Assembly (NCBI GenBank): GCA_944343275.1
Contig: CALVMH010000021.1
Coordinates: forward strand, 1 to 32,324
Origin: an uncultured Clostridia bacterium
GTDB taxonomy: Bacteria > Bacillota > Clostridia > Christensenellales > Borkfalkiaceae
Reading direction: 5' to 3'
Length of the DNA: 32,324 nucleotides
A model generated the notes under the pieces. That model had not been told where the DNA came from. It saw only the letters and a program-made list of their open reading frames with translations, and ran no database searches. Shown here one piece after another: positions 24,479 to 32,231 of this stretch. A program made the translations under genes and the position numbers. How positions within the stretch are numbered: the first letter of the stretch is position 1; every line of letters starts with the position of its first letter.

Positions 24479-25406
24479 AAAAACGCCGCAGAGCGGCGCG
24501 GGAAGGACGGATATTAATTACTTTACACGGGGGGGGAGACTTATGCAGTTTTTGCAGATGCTCTCTCGGTGAGATCCCGTTGTAGCGTTTGAACACTTTG
24601 GAAAAATACAGCGCATCGGCAAACCCCACCGTATAGGCGATCTCGCTGACGGACGTCATGCCGCTCTCCATGAGCGAATAACTCATGGAAATGCGCTTCT
24701 GTGTCAGGTATTCGCGGAAGGGCAGTCCCATCTCCTCGCGGAAGGTGTGCGAAAGATAATTTTCGTGAATGTGGATGGCACGGGCGATCTCCTTGATGGT
24801 GAGCGCGGGATCGGTGTAATGGCGGTTGATGTATTCGAGGGTGCGTTCGATGTATTCCGTGCGTTTGCCCGCCGCCTGTTTCGGGGTCTTTTCCTTGTGA
24901 GAGATCAGATAGAGCAGATGATAGATGTGTAAGAAGTTTGTAAGGAATACGCTGTCGATGATGTCTTTGAGCGGCTCTTCCACGCAGAAGTTCGCAAAGA
25001 ACGTCCTGCGCAGGTCGCGCCGGTATTCCTTCGGAACGGCAACGGTGTATCCTTCGCCAAAGCCCATCTCTGCAAAGTATGTCTTGCACTTCTGCCCGCT
25101 CACGGATACCCAATAAAAGGAAGCAGGGTCGGCGGGGTTGGTCTTATACGTCACGTCCGCATCGGGGCGCAGCAAAAACAGATGATTGCGCTTCAAGGGG
25201 ATGCGCTTTCCGTCCGCGTGCAGCGTCAGGCTGCCGCCGATGATAAAGTGCAGGCGGAAGGCGGGATAGCCCCTGGCGGAGATCAGCGCCTTGTCGGGCA
25301 GGGTGTTTTCAAAGCCGTAGTGCTCGACGTGGAGGTCCGTGTTCTCCGAGGCGGCGCCCGTCACCGTAAGGGAGGCGGTCTGTTGTTCGAATACAGTCAT
25401 ATTCAT
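24414..25406 (-). CDS. AraC-family transcriptional regulator with cupin-like sensor domain (C-terminus probably shifted)
   Basis: Read as given, this encodes 330 aa. Residues 30-90 form a cupin-like ligand-binding half (RLHFIIGGSLTLHADGKRIP, then FLLRPDADVTY) and 185-289 a full AraC DNA-binding domain. HTH1 is LTIKEIARAIHIHENYLSH (202-220) and HTH2 is VSEIAYTVGFADALYFSKVF (253-272), closing with NGISPREHLQKLHK (276-289). Normal family proteins end here. The last 40 residues (SPPPCKVIN...) run through the gene's own terminator and over the GH127 gene. With one base less in the G8 tract at 24529 the protein would end after about six more residues, at the stop 24520-24518 (about 295 aa). The ATG at 25406 fits a consensus promoter and a 25-nt leader. 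It probably senses a sugar and controls the adjoining operons. Confidence 0.88.
   Translation of the reverse strand: MNMTVFEQQTASLTVTGAASENTDLHVEHYGFENTLPDKALISARGYPAFRLHFIIGGSLTLHADGKRIPLKRNHLFLLRPDADVTYKTNPADPASFYWVSVSGQKCKTYFAEMGFGEGYTVAVPKEYRRDLRRTFFANFCVEEPLKDIIDSVFLTNFLHIYHLLYLISHKEKTPKQAAGKRTEYIERTLEYINRHYTDPALTIKEIARAIHIHENYLSHTFREEMGLPFREYLTQKRISMSYSLMESGMTSVSEIAYTVGFADALYFSKVFKRYNGISPREHLQKLHKSPPPCKVINIRPSRAALRRFFIALCKRTGAPSCAGWCSRRE
24477..24498 (-). terminator. Terminator for the minus-strand AraC gene (between convergent genes)
   Basis: Read on the minus strand, CGCCGC (24498-24493) and GCGGCG (24489-24484) form a 6-bp stem with a TCT loop, followed by seven T residues (24483-24477). 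It begins one base before the GH127 stop codon ends. On the plus strand no T run follows, so it mainly serves the AraC side. In the frame as given, the AraC ORF reads through this hairpin, which is odd (see the G8 tract). Confidence 0.75.
24529..24536 (-). repeat. G8 (minus: C8) homopolymer at the 3' end of the AraC gene
   Basis: Eight G residues lie in the codons just after the conserved AraC C-terminus (QKLHK). One fewer base gives a stop at 24520-24518, before the gene's terminator. The present length gives a 40-residue extension. It may be a sequencing or assembly error, or a slippage site. Confidence 0.8.
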
Positions 25407-25437
25407 GGCAAATTCTTCCGTGGAAGGGGATAGTTCC

Positions 25438-25466
25438 ATTATAGTAAGATGCCGCCGATTTGTCAA
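25438..25466 (-). promoter_or_regulatory. Consensus sigma-A promoter of the AraC gene
   Basis: On the minus strand TTGACA (25466-25461) and TATAAT (25443-25438) are separated by exactly 17 bp, a perfect vegetative promoter. The expected start near 25431 leaves about 25 nt before the ATG at 25406. CCGATTT (25455-25461) and AAATCGG (25504-25510) form an inverted pair touching the -35 box and could be an operator. No clear promoter is seen for the gene starting at 25596 on the other strand. Confidence 0.85.
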
Positions 25467-25595
25467 GAACGGCGCGCATGATTCCCCCCTTGCGGGGAAC
25501 AGAAAATCGGTCAGGCGGCACGCGGCGTCCCTGTCATGGGCAAAGCGGGCGGCGCGCGCCACGGCAATATATCGTTTGAAAGAACAGGAGGGAAC

Positions 25596-28500
25596 ATGAT
25601 GAACACAGTTACCAAAACAAAGAAGCTGCTTGTCTGCATGCTTGCCGCTGCCATGGGCGCAAGCGCATTCGCGGGCGGGCTTCTGCTTGACGCGAGCGCG
25701 GCGGACCTGCAGGTGGAATCGGCGGCGCTTTTCACAACGTCGCAGGGGGTGAATGTGCTGCCCGCTTCGCAGTATGAAAGACCGGATGGGGCGAAGAGTG
25801 AAGTGGGGCTTCGCTTCCAGTCGCAGAATGACGAGGCGTTCACCATCGACATAAACGGCGTGTTCCATCGTTCGTTCGGTCTGGACTGGGCAGCCCCTGC
25901 CGACGGGTGGGTCCCGGGCGGCGCGGAAGTCGTGTTCGAGATCGCCGAGTTCGGCAATCCCGACAACAAGTTCGAGATCCATTATAAAGGATTATATCAG
26001 AGCAGCGCATGGGTCGAATATGACTATACCAATGCAGAGGGACAGTCCGAAACGCTCTACCGCACCTATGGTCTGGGTTATCAGGGGACATCGCGTATGG
26101 TGTATTCCAAAGACATCATCGATGGCTCGGTCAACAGTCCGGATGGTTCCGACATCTTATTTTATCCTGAATTGACCGCGACTACGAATGGATCTGCAGA
26201 GGACAGGAGATATTCGCGTACCGAAGTACGGGTGCAGAAATCATTAACTGAAGGTACCGCAGCTTCGATGGCCGACGATGGCGCGATCGTCAATGTGGTT
26301 GGCTTCTCGAAGGGCGGTGGCTCTGTTCCGATCGCCTCGTTCCGCGACGATCCCGGGTCGTTCAGCCCGACCGATGAGACAATGGAAGTTTATGCCAAAC
26401 AACAATGGTGGGATCCCAGCGGCGATGCAAACTACGAAATCGGCTATAACCTTCCCCGCATCAACTTCGACAACGGCTATACCGTCAAGATCCATGTCTC
26501 CGCAGGGCTGGAGTTTATGGTGTTTTCCATTGCGGAGATCATGGATCATGACTACGATAACTATTGGACTAATGAGCCGTTCAACACCTGGCCCGCTATG
26601 CAGGTCAATACAAGGGGGGAACAGGCGCAATGTGCTGATGAGACGAATGCAGCAACTTATTGGAGTACCGTTAGTTTCTATCAGAAATGGCTGACTGCGC
26701 CCTCCGTCACGGTCTCCAAATATGAGAATGTTGTGGCGGCGGGGGAAGCGATCACGCCTCCTGCGGCTACCTATGCCACCAACGGCGAGCCCACAGCAAC
26801 GAATCCCGTTACGGACATCGACTACCGCGTGAACGGCGGCGACTGGTCGGACGTCCCCGCGGAGGGCATTCCCGCCTGCAAGACGGGCGACGAAGTGGAC
26901 GTCCGCTATAACGCGCTCTCCGGGGGGATCTCCGCCGCAGAGATCATCACGCTCTCCGTGCGCGAAATGACGGCGCTTTCCGCAAAAGACGTGGTTCGCG
27001 TCGCCGATCCGAGCGTGACGGTGACGGCGAATGGGCAGGGCGCTTCTGGTGAAACGCTGTCCGAAAACGGCTTATTGCTGGAATCTGGCATTGAGCAAGT
27101 GTACTCTTTCGACCTCGTCGGGCGCTTCACGGGCAATACCGAACTGCGCTGGGGCACGGCGGCGGAGGAAGGCTGGGGCGTCAACGGCAGGGTGGAGTTC
27201 ACCGTTGCCGAGGCGGGCAATCCTGAGAATTACTTCAAAGTCGTTTGGGTCGCACCGTGGCAGAGTAAGGTATATGTGGAGTATGTTCACGACGGCGAAA
27301 CACTCTACTGCGCACGCGATTCATGGGGCGGCGACACGTTCTACTACACATATGCAGATGTAACGAACAGCGACAAGAGCCAAGCGAGACCTTTTGTCGG
27401 CGATGCAAGTTCTGTCGGCATCCTCGGGCTGAGATGGTCGGGCGACGTGTTGAATGTGGTCGTAAACAGCGGACGGTATGACAATACCGAGCTGGTTCTC
27501 GCCTCCTTCTCGAACGATCTCGAAGGGTTCCAGCCCATTACGGAGGGCACGGGCGACAAGTCCAATCTTCCCAAGATCTCCTTTGAAAAAGGCTACACCG
27601 TCTCCGTCAAGGTGACGGGCGCCATCGACTTCCTGCTCTACGACGTGACGACGGCGGCGGACGCTTCGTCCTTCGACGCGGAGAGCTTCTCCTACGAGCC
27701 CGTCTGGTACACGCGCGGCGTGGCGATGCCCGTCTTTGAGGACATCCCCGTTCTTGCGGGCGTGCAGACAGGCAGCGATACAAAGGTCACCGTTCCCGCG
27801 CTTACATACACGGCGGGCGAGGGCGCGCAGCTCACCGTCACCTGGGTGAAGCCCGCGGACGGCGGCGCGCAGCAGGTGAACGTCAGCGACCAGCTTTCCA
27901 TGACGGAGCAGGGCGATCATATCCTGCGCTACACCGTCACGGTGGACGGCGTCGCCTATACCGAGGAAGTGACCGTTCACGTCTGCGATTATACGGAGTT
28001 TGTTTCGGGCACGCATGCGACCTGCACCGAACCCGGCGAAGGGTTCTTCACCTGCGAACACGGCAGCTTTACGCAGAAGGAGATCCCCGTCGATCCCGCC
28101 GCGCACAGCGTTGTGCATCATGCGGAAGTTCCCGCAACCTGTACCGAAACGGGGACCAAGGAATATTGGGAATGCCAATACTGCCATAAGAAGTATTCGA
28201 GCGCGGATTGCACGGAAGAACTTCTCGATCTGACGATTCCCACGGCTCCGCACGATTACGATGCGGTTTGGACGTGGGAAGGCGAAACGGCAACACTTAC
28301 GCTTTCCTGTAAGAATTGCGATGACGTTCGGACCCCCGAGGGCGTTCAGGTCAAGGAACTTGAAGAGGAGCGTATCGCCTCCACCTGTGAAACGCAGGGC
28401 AAAAAAGTGTTGCAGGCTACCGTAACGTTTGGGGAAATCCCTTACACCAGCGAGAAGCATGAAATTTCGCTTCCACTTGCATCGCATACGCTTACGGGCA

Positions 28501-29804
28501 CGGATGCCAAAGATCCCACTTGTACCAAAGCGGGCAATAAGGCGTATTGGCGCTGCTCGGTATGCGGAAAGTATTTCTCGGACGAAGCGGGCAATACGGA
28601 AACGACCTTGGAGGGGGTCGCCATTCCTGCTACGGGGCATAGCTATGGCGAACTAAAGTGGACGTGGACGGAGTTCACGGGCGCAACGGCGAAATTCACC
28701 TGCCTGGCTTGCGATGACGAACAGACGGTGACGGCAACCATCACGAGCGGAGTGACTACGCCCGCAGCGTGCGAGACGGAGGGCGTTCGCACCTATACGG
28801 CGACGGCGACCTTCGGCGGACAGACGTACACCAATACCAAGACGGAAGCCATTCCCGCGACGGGGCACAGCTACGGCGAACCCGCGTGGACGTGGACGGC
28901 ATTCAGCGGCGCAACGGCAACGTTCACCTGCTCGGCTTGCGATGACGAACGGGAAGAGACGGCTGTCATCACGAACGAAGTGACTACGCCCGCAGCGTGC
29001 GAGACGGAGGGCGTTCGCACCTATACGGCGACGGCGACCTTCGGCGGACAGCAGTACACGGATACCAAGACGGAAGCTATTGCGGCGACGGGGCACCATA
29101 TGGTACAGGTTCCCGCCAAGGCGCCCACCTGCACCGAGGACGGTTACGAGGCGCATTACCGCTGCTCCGTCTGCGGAAATCTCTTCTCGGACGAAGCAGA
29201 CAATACGGAAATTTCTTTGGAAGATGTCACCATTCCCGCAAAGGGTCACAGCTATGGGGAACCTGAATGGACGTGGACGGGCTTTGCGAGCGCAACGGCG
29301 AAATTCACCTGCAGCGCGTGCTCCGACGTACAGACGGCGAGGGCGATGGTGACGAGCGAAGATACGACGCCCGCGACCTGCACGCAGGACGGCGTTCGCA
29401 CCCATACGGCGAAGGTGACATTCGACGGCAAGACGTATACCGCTGAAAAGACGGAGACCATCGTGGCAACGGGGCAGCACAATATGCAAAAGGTCCCCGC
29501 AAAGATGCCCACCTGTACCGAGGACGGCAACAGCGTTTACTATAAGTGTTCGGAATGCGGCAGGTGTTCTTCCGATCCCGCCGGGCTGATGAATATCGAC
29601 GAGGCGAGCATGAAGCACCCTGCAACGGGACACAAGTTCGAAAACGGAACATGCACCGTCTGCGGCGCGGAGGATCCCGATTTCGTTCCCGCCGAAGGGC
29701 TGACGGGCGGCGAGATCGCGGCGATCGTTGTGGCGGTCGTTGTCGTCGTGGGCGTTGCGGTCACGCTGGTGTTTGTTCTGCGCAAAACGAGAATGAAGAA
29801 ATAA
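25596..29804 (+). CDS. Giant membrane-anchored surface protein: two LP..GYTV modules and Cys-rich tandem repeats
   Basis: The 1402-aa protein has a signal peptide (1-36) nearly identical in pattern to that of the 1148-aa protein at 3559 (KKLLVC-L-A-AMGASA...GG). Two beta-rich modules of the same family follow (about 40-330 and 465-700), closing with LP/GYTV at 286/294 and 658/666. A beta domain lies at about 710-796. Residues about 798-1358 are Cys-rich tandem repeats of two kinds: a 76-aa unit (GHSYGEPxWTWT...FTCSACDDE...TPAACETEGVRTYTATATFG) and a 45-aa unit (PTCTEDG..YRCSVCG..FSDEA.NTE). A membrane helix (1372-1394) and a basic tail (RKTRMKK) anchor it. AGGAGGG precedes two adjacent ATGs, 25596 and 25599. 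The first aligns with the paralog's start, the second has better spacing. Function is unknown; adhesion or glycan binding is inferred. Confidence 0.85.
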   Translation: MMNTVTKTKKLLVCMLAAAMGASAFAGGLLLDASAADLQVESAALFTTSQGVNVLPASQYERPDGAKSEVGLRFQSQNDEAFTIDINGVFHRSFGLDWAAPADGWVPGGAEVVFEIAEFGNPDNKFEIHYKGLYQSSAWVEYDYTNAEGQSETLYRTYGLGYQGTSRMVYSKDIIDGSVNSPDGSDILFYPELTATTNGSAEDRRYSRTEVRVQKSLTEGTAASMADDGAIVNVVGFSKGGGSVPIASFRDDPGSFSPTDETMEVYAKQQWWDPSGDANYEIGYNLPRINFDNGYTVKIHVSAGLEFMVFSIAEIMDHDYDNYWTNEPFNTWPAMQVNTRGEQAQCADETNAATYWSTVSFYQKWLTAPSVTVSKYENVVAAGEAITPPAATYATNGEPTATNPVTDIDYRVNGGDWSDVPAEGIPACKTGDEVDVRYNALSGGISAAEIITLSVREMTALSAKDVVRVADPSVTVTANGQGASGETLSENGLLLESGIEQVYSFDLVGRFTGNTELRWGTAAEEGWGVNGRVEFTVAEAGNPENYFKVVWVAPWQSKVYVEYVHDGETLYCARDSWGGDTFYYTYADVTNSDKSQARPFVGDASSVGILGLRWSGDVLNVVVNSGRYDNTELVLASFSNDLEGFQPITEGTGDKSNLPKISFEKGYTVSVKVTGAIDFLLYDVTTAADASSFDAESFSYEPVWYTRGVAMPVFEDIPVLAGVQTGSDTKVTVPALTYTAGEGAQLTVTWVKPADGGAQQVNVSDQLSMTEQGDHILRYTVTVDGVAYTEEVTVHVCDYTEFVSGTHATCTEPGEGFFTCEHGSFTQKEIPVDPAAHSVVHHAEVPATCTETGTKEYWECQYCHKKYSSADCTEELLDLTIPTAPHDYDAVWTWEGETATLTLSCKNCDDVRTPEGVQVKELEEERIASTCETQGKKVLQATVTFGEIPYTSEKHEISLPLASHTLTGTDAKDPTCTKAGNKAYWRCSVCGKYFSDEAGNTETTLEGVAIPATGHSYGELKWTWTEFTGATAKFTCLACDDEQTVTATITSGVTTPAACETEGVRTYTATATFGGQTYTNTKTEAIPATGHSYGEPAWTWTAFSGATATFTCSACDDEREETAVITNEVTTPAACETEGVRTYTATATFGGQQYTDTKTEAIAATGHHMVQVPAKAPTCTEDGYEAHYRCSVCGNLFSDEADNTEISLEDVTIPAKGHSYGEPEWTWTGFASATAKFTCSACSDVQTARAMVTSEDTTPATCTQDGVRTHTAKVTFDGKTYTAEKTETIVATGQHNMQKVPAKMPTCTEDGNSVYYKCSECGRCSSDPAGLMNIDEASMKHPATGHKFENGTCTVCGAEDPDFVPAEGLTGGEIAAIVVAVVVVVGVAVTLVFVLRKTRMKK
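28752..29051 (+). repeat. Exact 72-nt direct repeats inside the Cys-rich repeat region
   Basis: The segments 28752-28823 and 28980-29051 are identical over 72 bases, offset by 228 bases (76 codons), in frame. They start GTGACTACGCCCGCAGCGTG and end CTTCGGCGGACAG. Protein-level copies are more diverged elsewhere in the gene, so this is a recent duplication or gene-conversion event. Confidence 0.85.
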
Positions 29805-29814
29805 GGAGGGAAGT

Positions 29815-32049
29815 ATGATGAAAAAATGTATTTTGAAAACGGGAGCAATGATTTTGGCGGCGGGATTTTCCTGTTCCTTCCTGCTTGCGGGATGCGCGGG
29901 ACTGTCTTCCTCCAAAGGCGGTGCACAGATGCAGGGAACAGCAAATTATCAGACAAGCGGGGCGATCCCGCCTGCCAACGACGCGCAGACGGGGGGGGGT
30001 GATATTCAGCAGCCCTCTTCCGCGGAATGGTATATCCGCACCGACGCGCAGATGTATTACGGCGGCTCGTACAACGCCGACGAGAGCTGGCTCACGGGCG
30101 GAACGGACAGCCAGCAGACCGTCTATATCACGGCATCGGGCGGCAGCGGCGCCGCGGTAGGCATCTACAAGGCGGACGATACGGCGCTTAAGACGGCGGT
30201 CAAAACGTACACGCTCGCCGAGACGGAGGGCTTCCGCTATGCCCTCCCCGCCAACACGCTCGAAGCGGGCGACTACGTGGCGGCGCTCTTCCCCGCCGAG
30301 GGGGCTTCCGCCCCGCGCGCGACGGCTGCCTTCACCGTGACGGACGGCGCCGTCCTGACCAACAAGGCGACCTATTTCCAGAACGAGCAGATCGTGTTCT
30401 CCTTCTATGCCGATACGACGAATACGTCGAAGAACGGCGGCTCCTACCGCTGGCTGGGGCTCTACAAAAAACAGGAGAGCGGCACGTACGGCAATAACTT
30501 CCTCAAATGGGTCACGCTGTGCGGCAATCAGCTCATCTCGGGACAGGGCTACATCCTGCAGGAGGGCAAGGTCGGCTCGGTGGGCTGGAGCGCCACCTAT
30601 CCCGTCCGCGCCGCCAATGCGGAAGCCATCTGGGAGCCCGGCACCTATGAACTCGTGCTGTTCGGCGACGGCGGCTATTCTGCCGTGCTTGACAAGGCGG
30701 AGTTCACCGTCGTCAAGGGCAAGGCAGGCAAGGCGTATGCGCCCGACGCGGTCTACATGAACGCGTACGGCGCGGAAAAGGGCGTTTTGAGCGGGGAAGT
30801 GCTTTGCTCCTTCGCGCCCGACCGCTTCAACGCCTCGGAGATCGTCGCCTATTGGGCGGACGAGAACGGCGTTCTGGAGGGCTACCTTCCCTTCGGCGTG
30901 CAGCGCGTCACGGGCAACCCGCAGCGCTATTACGCCTTCGAGAACATCATGATCCCCGCGGACGCGACCAACCTGCGCTTCTACGGAAAGAATGCCGACG
31001 GGCTCGGCAGCAGCTATTTCCGCGTCGACCTGCCCGAAAACACCAAGTCGATCGGCTCGGACGAGACCGTCCTTTCCGAATTCACCTACCTGAGCGATAT
31101 CCACGTCGGCTATACCGATTACAAGCTGGTGGAGGGCGAGGCGGTCGGAACGGAGGTCGTCCGCAACAGCAATAATTACAGGAAGGCGCTCGACGACGTC
31201 AAGACGGTCACGGGCGAAGCGGGCAGCGTGTTCATCGTCGGCGACGTCACGGAGAGCGGCAGGAACGAGGAGTGGGCGATGGTCGAGGAGATCACAGCGG
31301 AAAAGGGATTTTCCGACAGCGTCTACTATATGCTCGGCAACCACGACTACTACGGCGTGTACAACCGCAAGGACGACAACAGCCAAGCTGTCTGGCAGAC
31401 GGGCGTTCCGTTCGCAGAGGCGGTGCAATACTTCACCGATTGGGTCGCGGACAAGGCGGCGGCTTCGGGCGACGCCATGACGGCGGCGGCGAACGGGCTC
31501 TGGTACGATGTCGAAGTGGACGGCGTTCATCACATCTCCCTCAACACCGAAGCCTCCGACGGCGACTGGACGTGCGCGCATCTTTCCCTCGCGCAGCTCA
31601 ATTGGCTCAAGGAGCGCCTCGAAGCGCTCAAAGGGGAACCCGTGTTCGTCTATCTGCACCAGCCGCTCACCGACACCACGTCTGGAACGCTGCCCGGCGA
31701 GGGGTGGGACCACGTCAAGATCTACGATGAAAACAACAACCTCGTGCGCAGTGCGGATAAGCTCAAGGAGATCCTCGGCGAATATCCGAACGCGTTCTTC
31801 GTGAGCGGGCACAACCACAGGGAACTCGATTCCTACCGCGCCGTGTTCCCCGCTTCCACCGCGCAGAAGAACAACTTCATCCAGACGGGCGGCACGGCGT
31901 ATATCGACAAGGAGATCACTCCCGGCGTCAATCTGCGCCACGAAGGCTGGTATGTCCGCGTGTATGAGGATAAGGTCGTGTTCCTCGGCAGGGAATTTAC
32001 GACGGGGATGTGGCTCTCGGGCGCATGCTTTGTGTTCGAACTCAAATAA
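29815..32049 (+). CDS. Calcineurin-like metallophosphoesterase lipoprotein
   Basis: The 744-aa product has a lipoprotein signal peptide (LLAGC, C27) and a Gly/Gln/Ser-rich linker. Two beta-sandwich domains follow (about 70-180 and 185-305; WLGLYKKQ, PGTYELVLFGDGGYS), then the catalytic domain from about 415. Its metal ligands are in place: D428 and H430 in YLSDIHVGY, D477 in VGDVTESGR, N509 and H510 in LGNHDYY, H615 in YLHQP, and H666/H668 in SGHNHRELDS. The family hydrolyses phosphomonoesters or diesters with two metals, outside the cell in this case. It lies 10 bp after the giant surface protein gene, with AAGGAGGG before two adjacent ATGs (29815, 29818), so the two are co-transcribed. A G9 tract sits at codons 59-62. 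Release of phosphate from decorated glycans or wall polymers is inferred only. Confidence 0.9.
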   Translation: MMKKCILKTGAMILAAGFSCSFLLAGCAGLSSSKGGAQMQGTANYQTSGAIPPANDAQTGGGDIQQPSSAEWYIRTDAQMYYGGSYNADESWLTGGTDSQQTVYITASGGSGAAVGIYKADDTALKTAVKTYTLAETEGFRYALPANTLEAGDYVAALFPAEGASAPRATAAFTVTDGAVLTNKATYFQNEQIVFSFYADTTNTSKNGGSYRWLGLYKKQESGTYGNNFLKWVTLCGNQLISGQGYILQEGKVGSVGWSATYPVRAANAEAIWEPGTYELVLFGDGGYSAVLDKAEFTVVKGKAGKAYAPDAVYMNAYGAEKGVLSGEVLCSFAPDRFNASEIVAYWADENGVLEGYLPFGVQRVTGNPQRYYAFENIMIPADATNLRFYGKNADGLGSSYFRVDLPENTKSIGSDETVLSEFTYLSDIHVGYTDYKLVEGEAVGTEVVRNSNNYRKALDDVKTVTGEAGSVFIVGDVTESGRNEEWAMVEEITAEKGFSDSVYYMLGNHDYYGVYNRKDDNSQAVWQTGVPFAEAVQYFTDWVADKAAASGDAMTAAANGLWYDVEVDGVHHISLNTEASDGDWTCAHLSLAQLNWLKERLEALKGEPVFVYLHQPLTDTTSGTLPGEGWDHVKIYDENNNLVRSADKLKEILGEYPNAFFVSGHNHRELDSYRAVFPASTAQKNNFIQTGGTAYIDKEITPGVNLRHEGWYVRVYEDKVVFLGREFTTGMWLSGACFVFELK
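29991..29999 (+). repeat. G9 homopolymer near the 5' end of the phosphoesterase lipoprotein gene
   Basis: Nine consecutive G residues begin at the third base of codon 59 and fill codons 60-61 and two bases of codon 62, in the linker after the lipobox. The frame is open at this length. A change of one base would truncate the protein soon after the signal peptide. Confidence 0.9.
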
Positions 32050-32069
32050 GCATTCGAACTAAAACGAAC

Positions 32070-32101
32070 AAAAAAGAACGGGCTTTTGCCCGTTCTTTTT
32101 T
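32070..32101 (+). terminator. Rho-independent terminator of the surface protein/phosphoesterase unit
   Basis: GAACGGGC (32076-32083) pairs with GCCCGTTC (32088-32095) across TTTT. It is flanked by A6 on the left and T6 on the right, so it may act on both strands. It begins 20 bases after the phosphoesterase stop codon. Confidence 0.92.
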
Positions 32102-32112
32102 GCGTTGACATC

Positions 32113-32142
32113 AAAAACACCGCGCGGCATGCTGCCGCGCGG
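32113..32142 (-). terminator. Terminator downstream of tRNA-Gly (minus strand)
   Basis: On the minus strand CCGCGCGGCA (32142-32133) and TGCCGCGCGG (32129-32120) form a perfect 10-bp stem with a 3-base loop, followed by TGTTTTTGA. It starts five bases past the CCA end of tRNA-Gly. Confidence 0.8.
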
Positions 32143-32146
32143 CTCA

Positions 32147-32221
32147 TGGAGCAGGAAACGGGAGTCGAACCCGCCAGAATCAGCTTGGGAAGCTGACGCC
32201 ATACCGCTAGGCGATTCCTGC
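32147..32221 (-). tRNA. tRNA-Gly (anticodon CCC), CCA encoded
   Basis: The minus strand folds as a cloverleaf. GCAGGAA (32221-32215) pairs with TTCCTGC, the D arm reads GCCTAGCGGTATGGC, and the anticodon stem TCAGC/GCTGA encloses the loop TTCCCAA with anticodon CCC. The T arm is GCGGG-TTCGACT-CCCGT, with one G-T pair. A T discriminator and an encoded CCA (32149-32147) follow. It reads GGG codons. Confidence 0.94.
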
Positions 32222-32231
32222 ATGACTTCAT

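Noticed and set aside
24484-24498. Terminator for the plus-strand 12-gene operon
   Set aside because: The hairpin has no T run on the plus strand. The seven-base tract lies on the side that serves the minus-strand gene.
25407-25982. Longer N-terminus for the AraC gene on the minus strand
   Set aside because: It would run past a perfect TTGACA-17-TATAAT promoter and into the opposite gene. The ATG at 25406 fits that promoter.
28636-29660. CRISPR-like array suggested by repeated DNA
   Set aside because: The repeats are in frame within a long gene, 228 nt apart, and encode a clear protein repeat. There is no repeat-spacer pattern or cas gene.
29761-31941. A 726-codon minus-strand open frame
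   Set aside because: It is opposite the phosphoesterase gene, whose catalytic motifs are all intact. The antisense frame shows only composition-driven residues.
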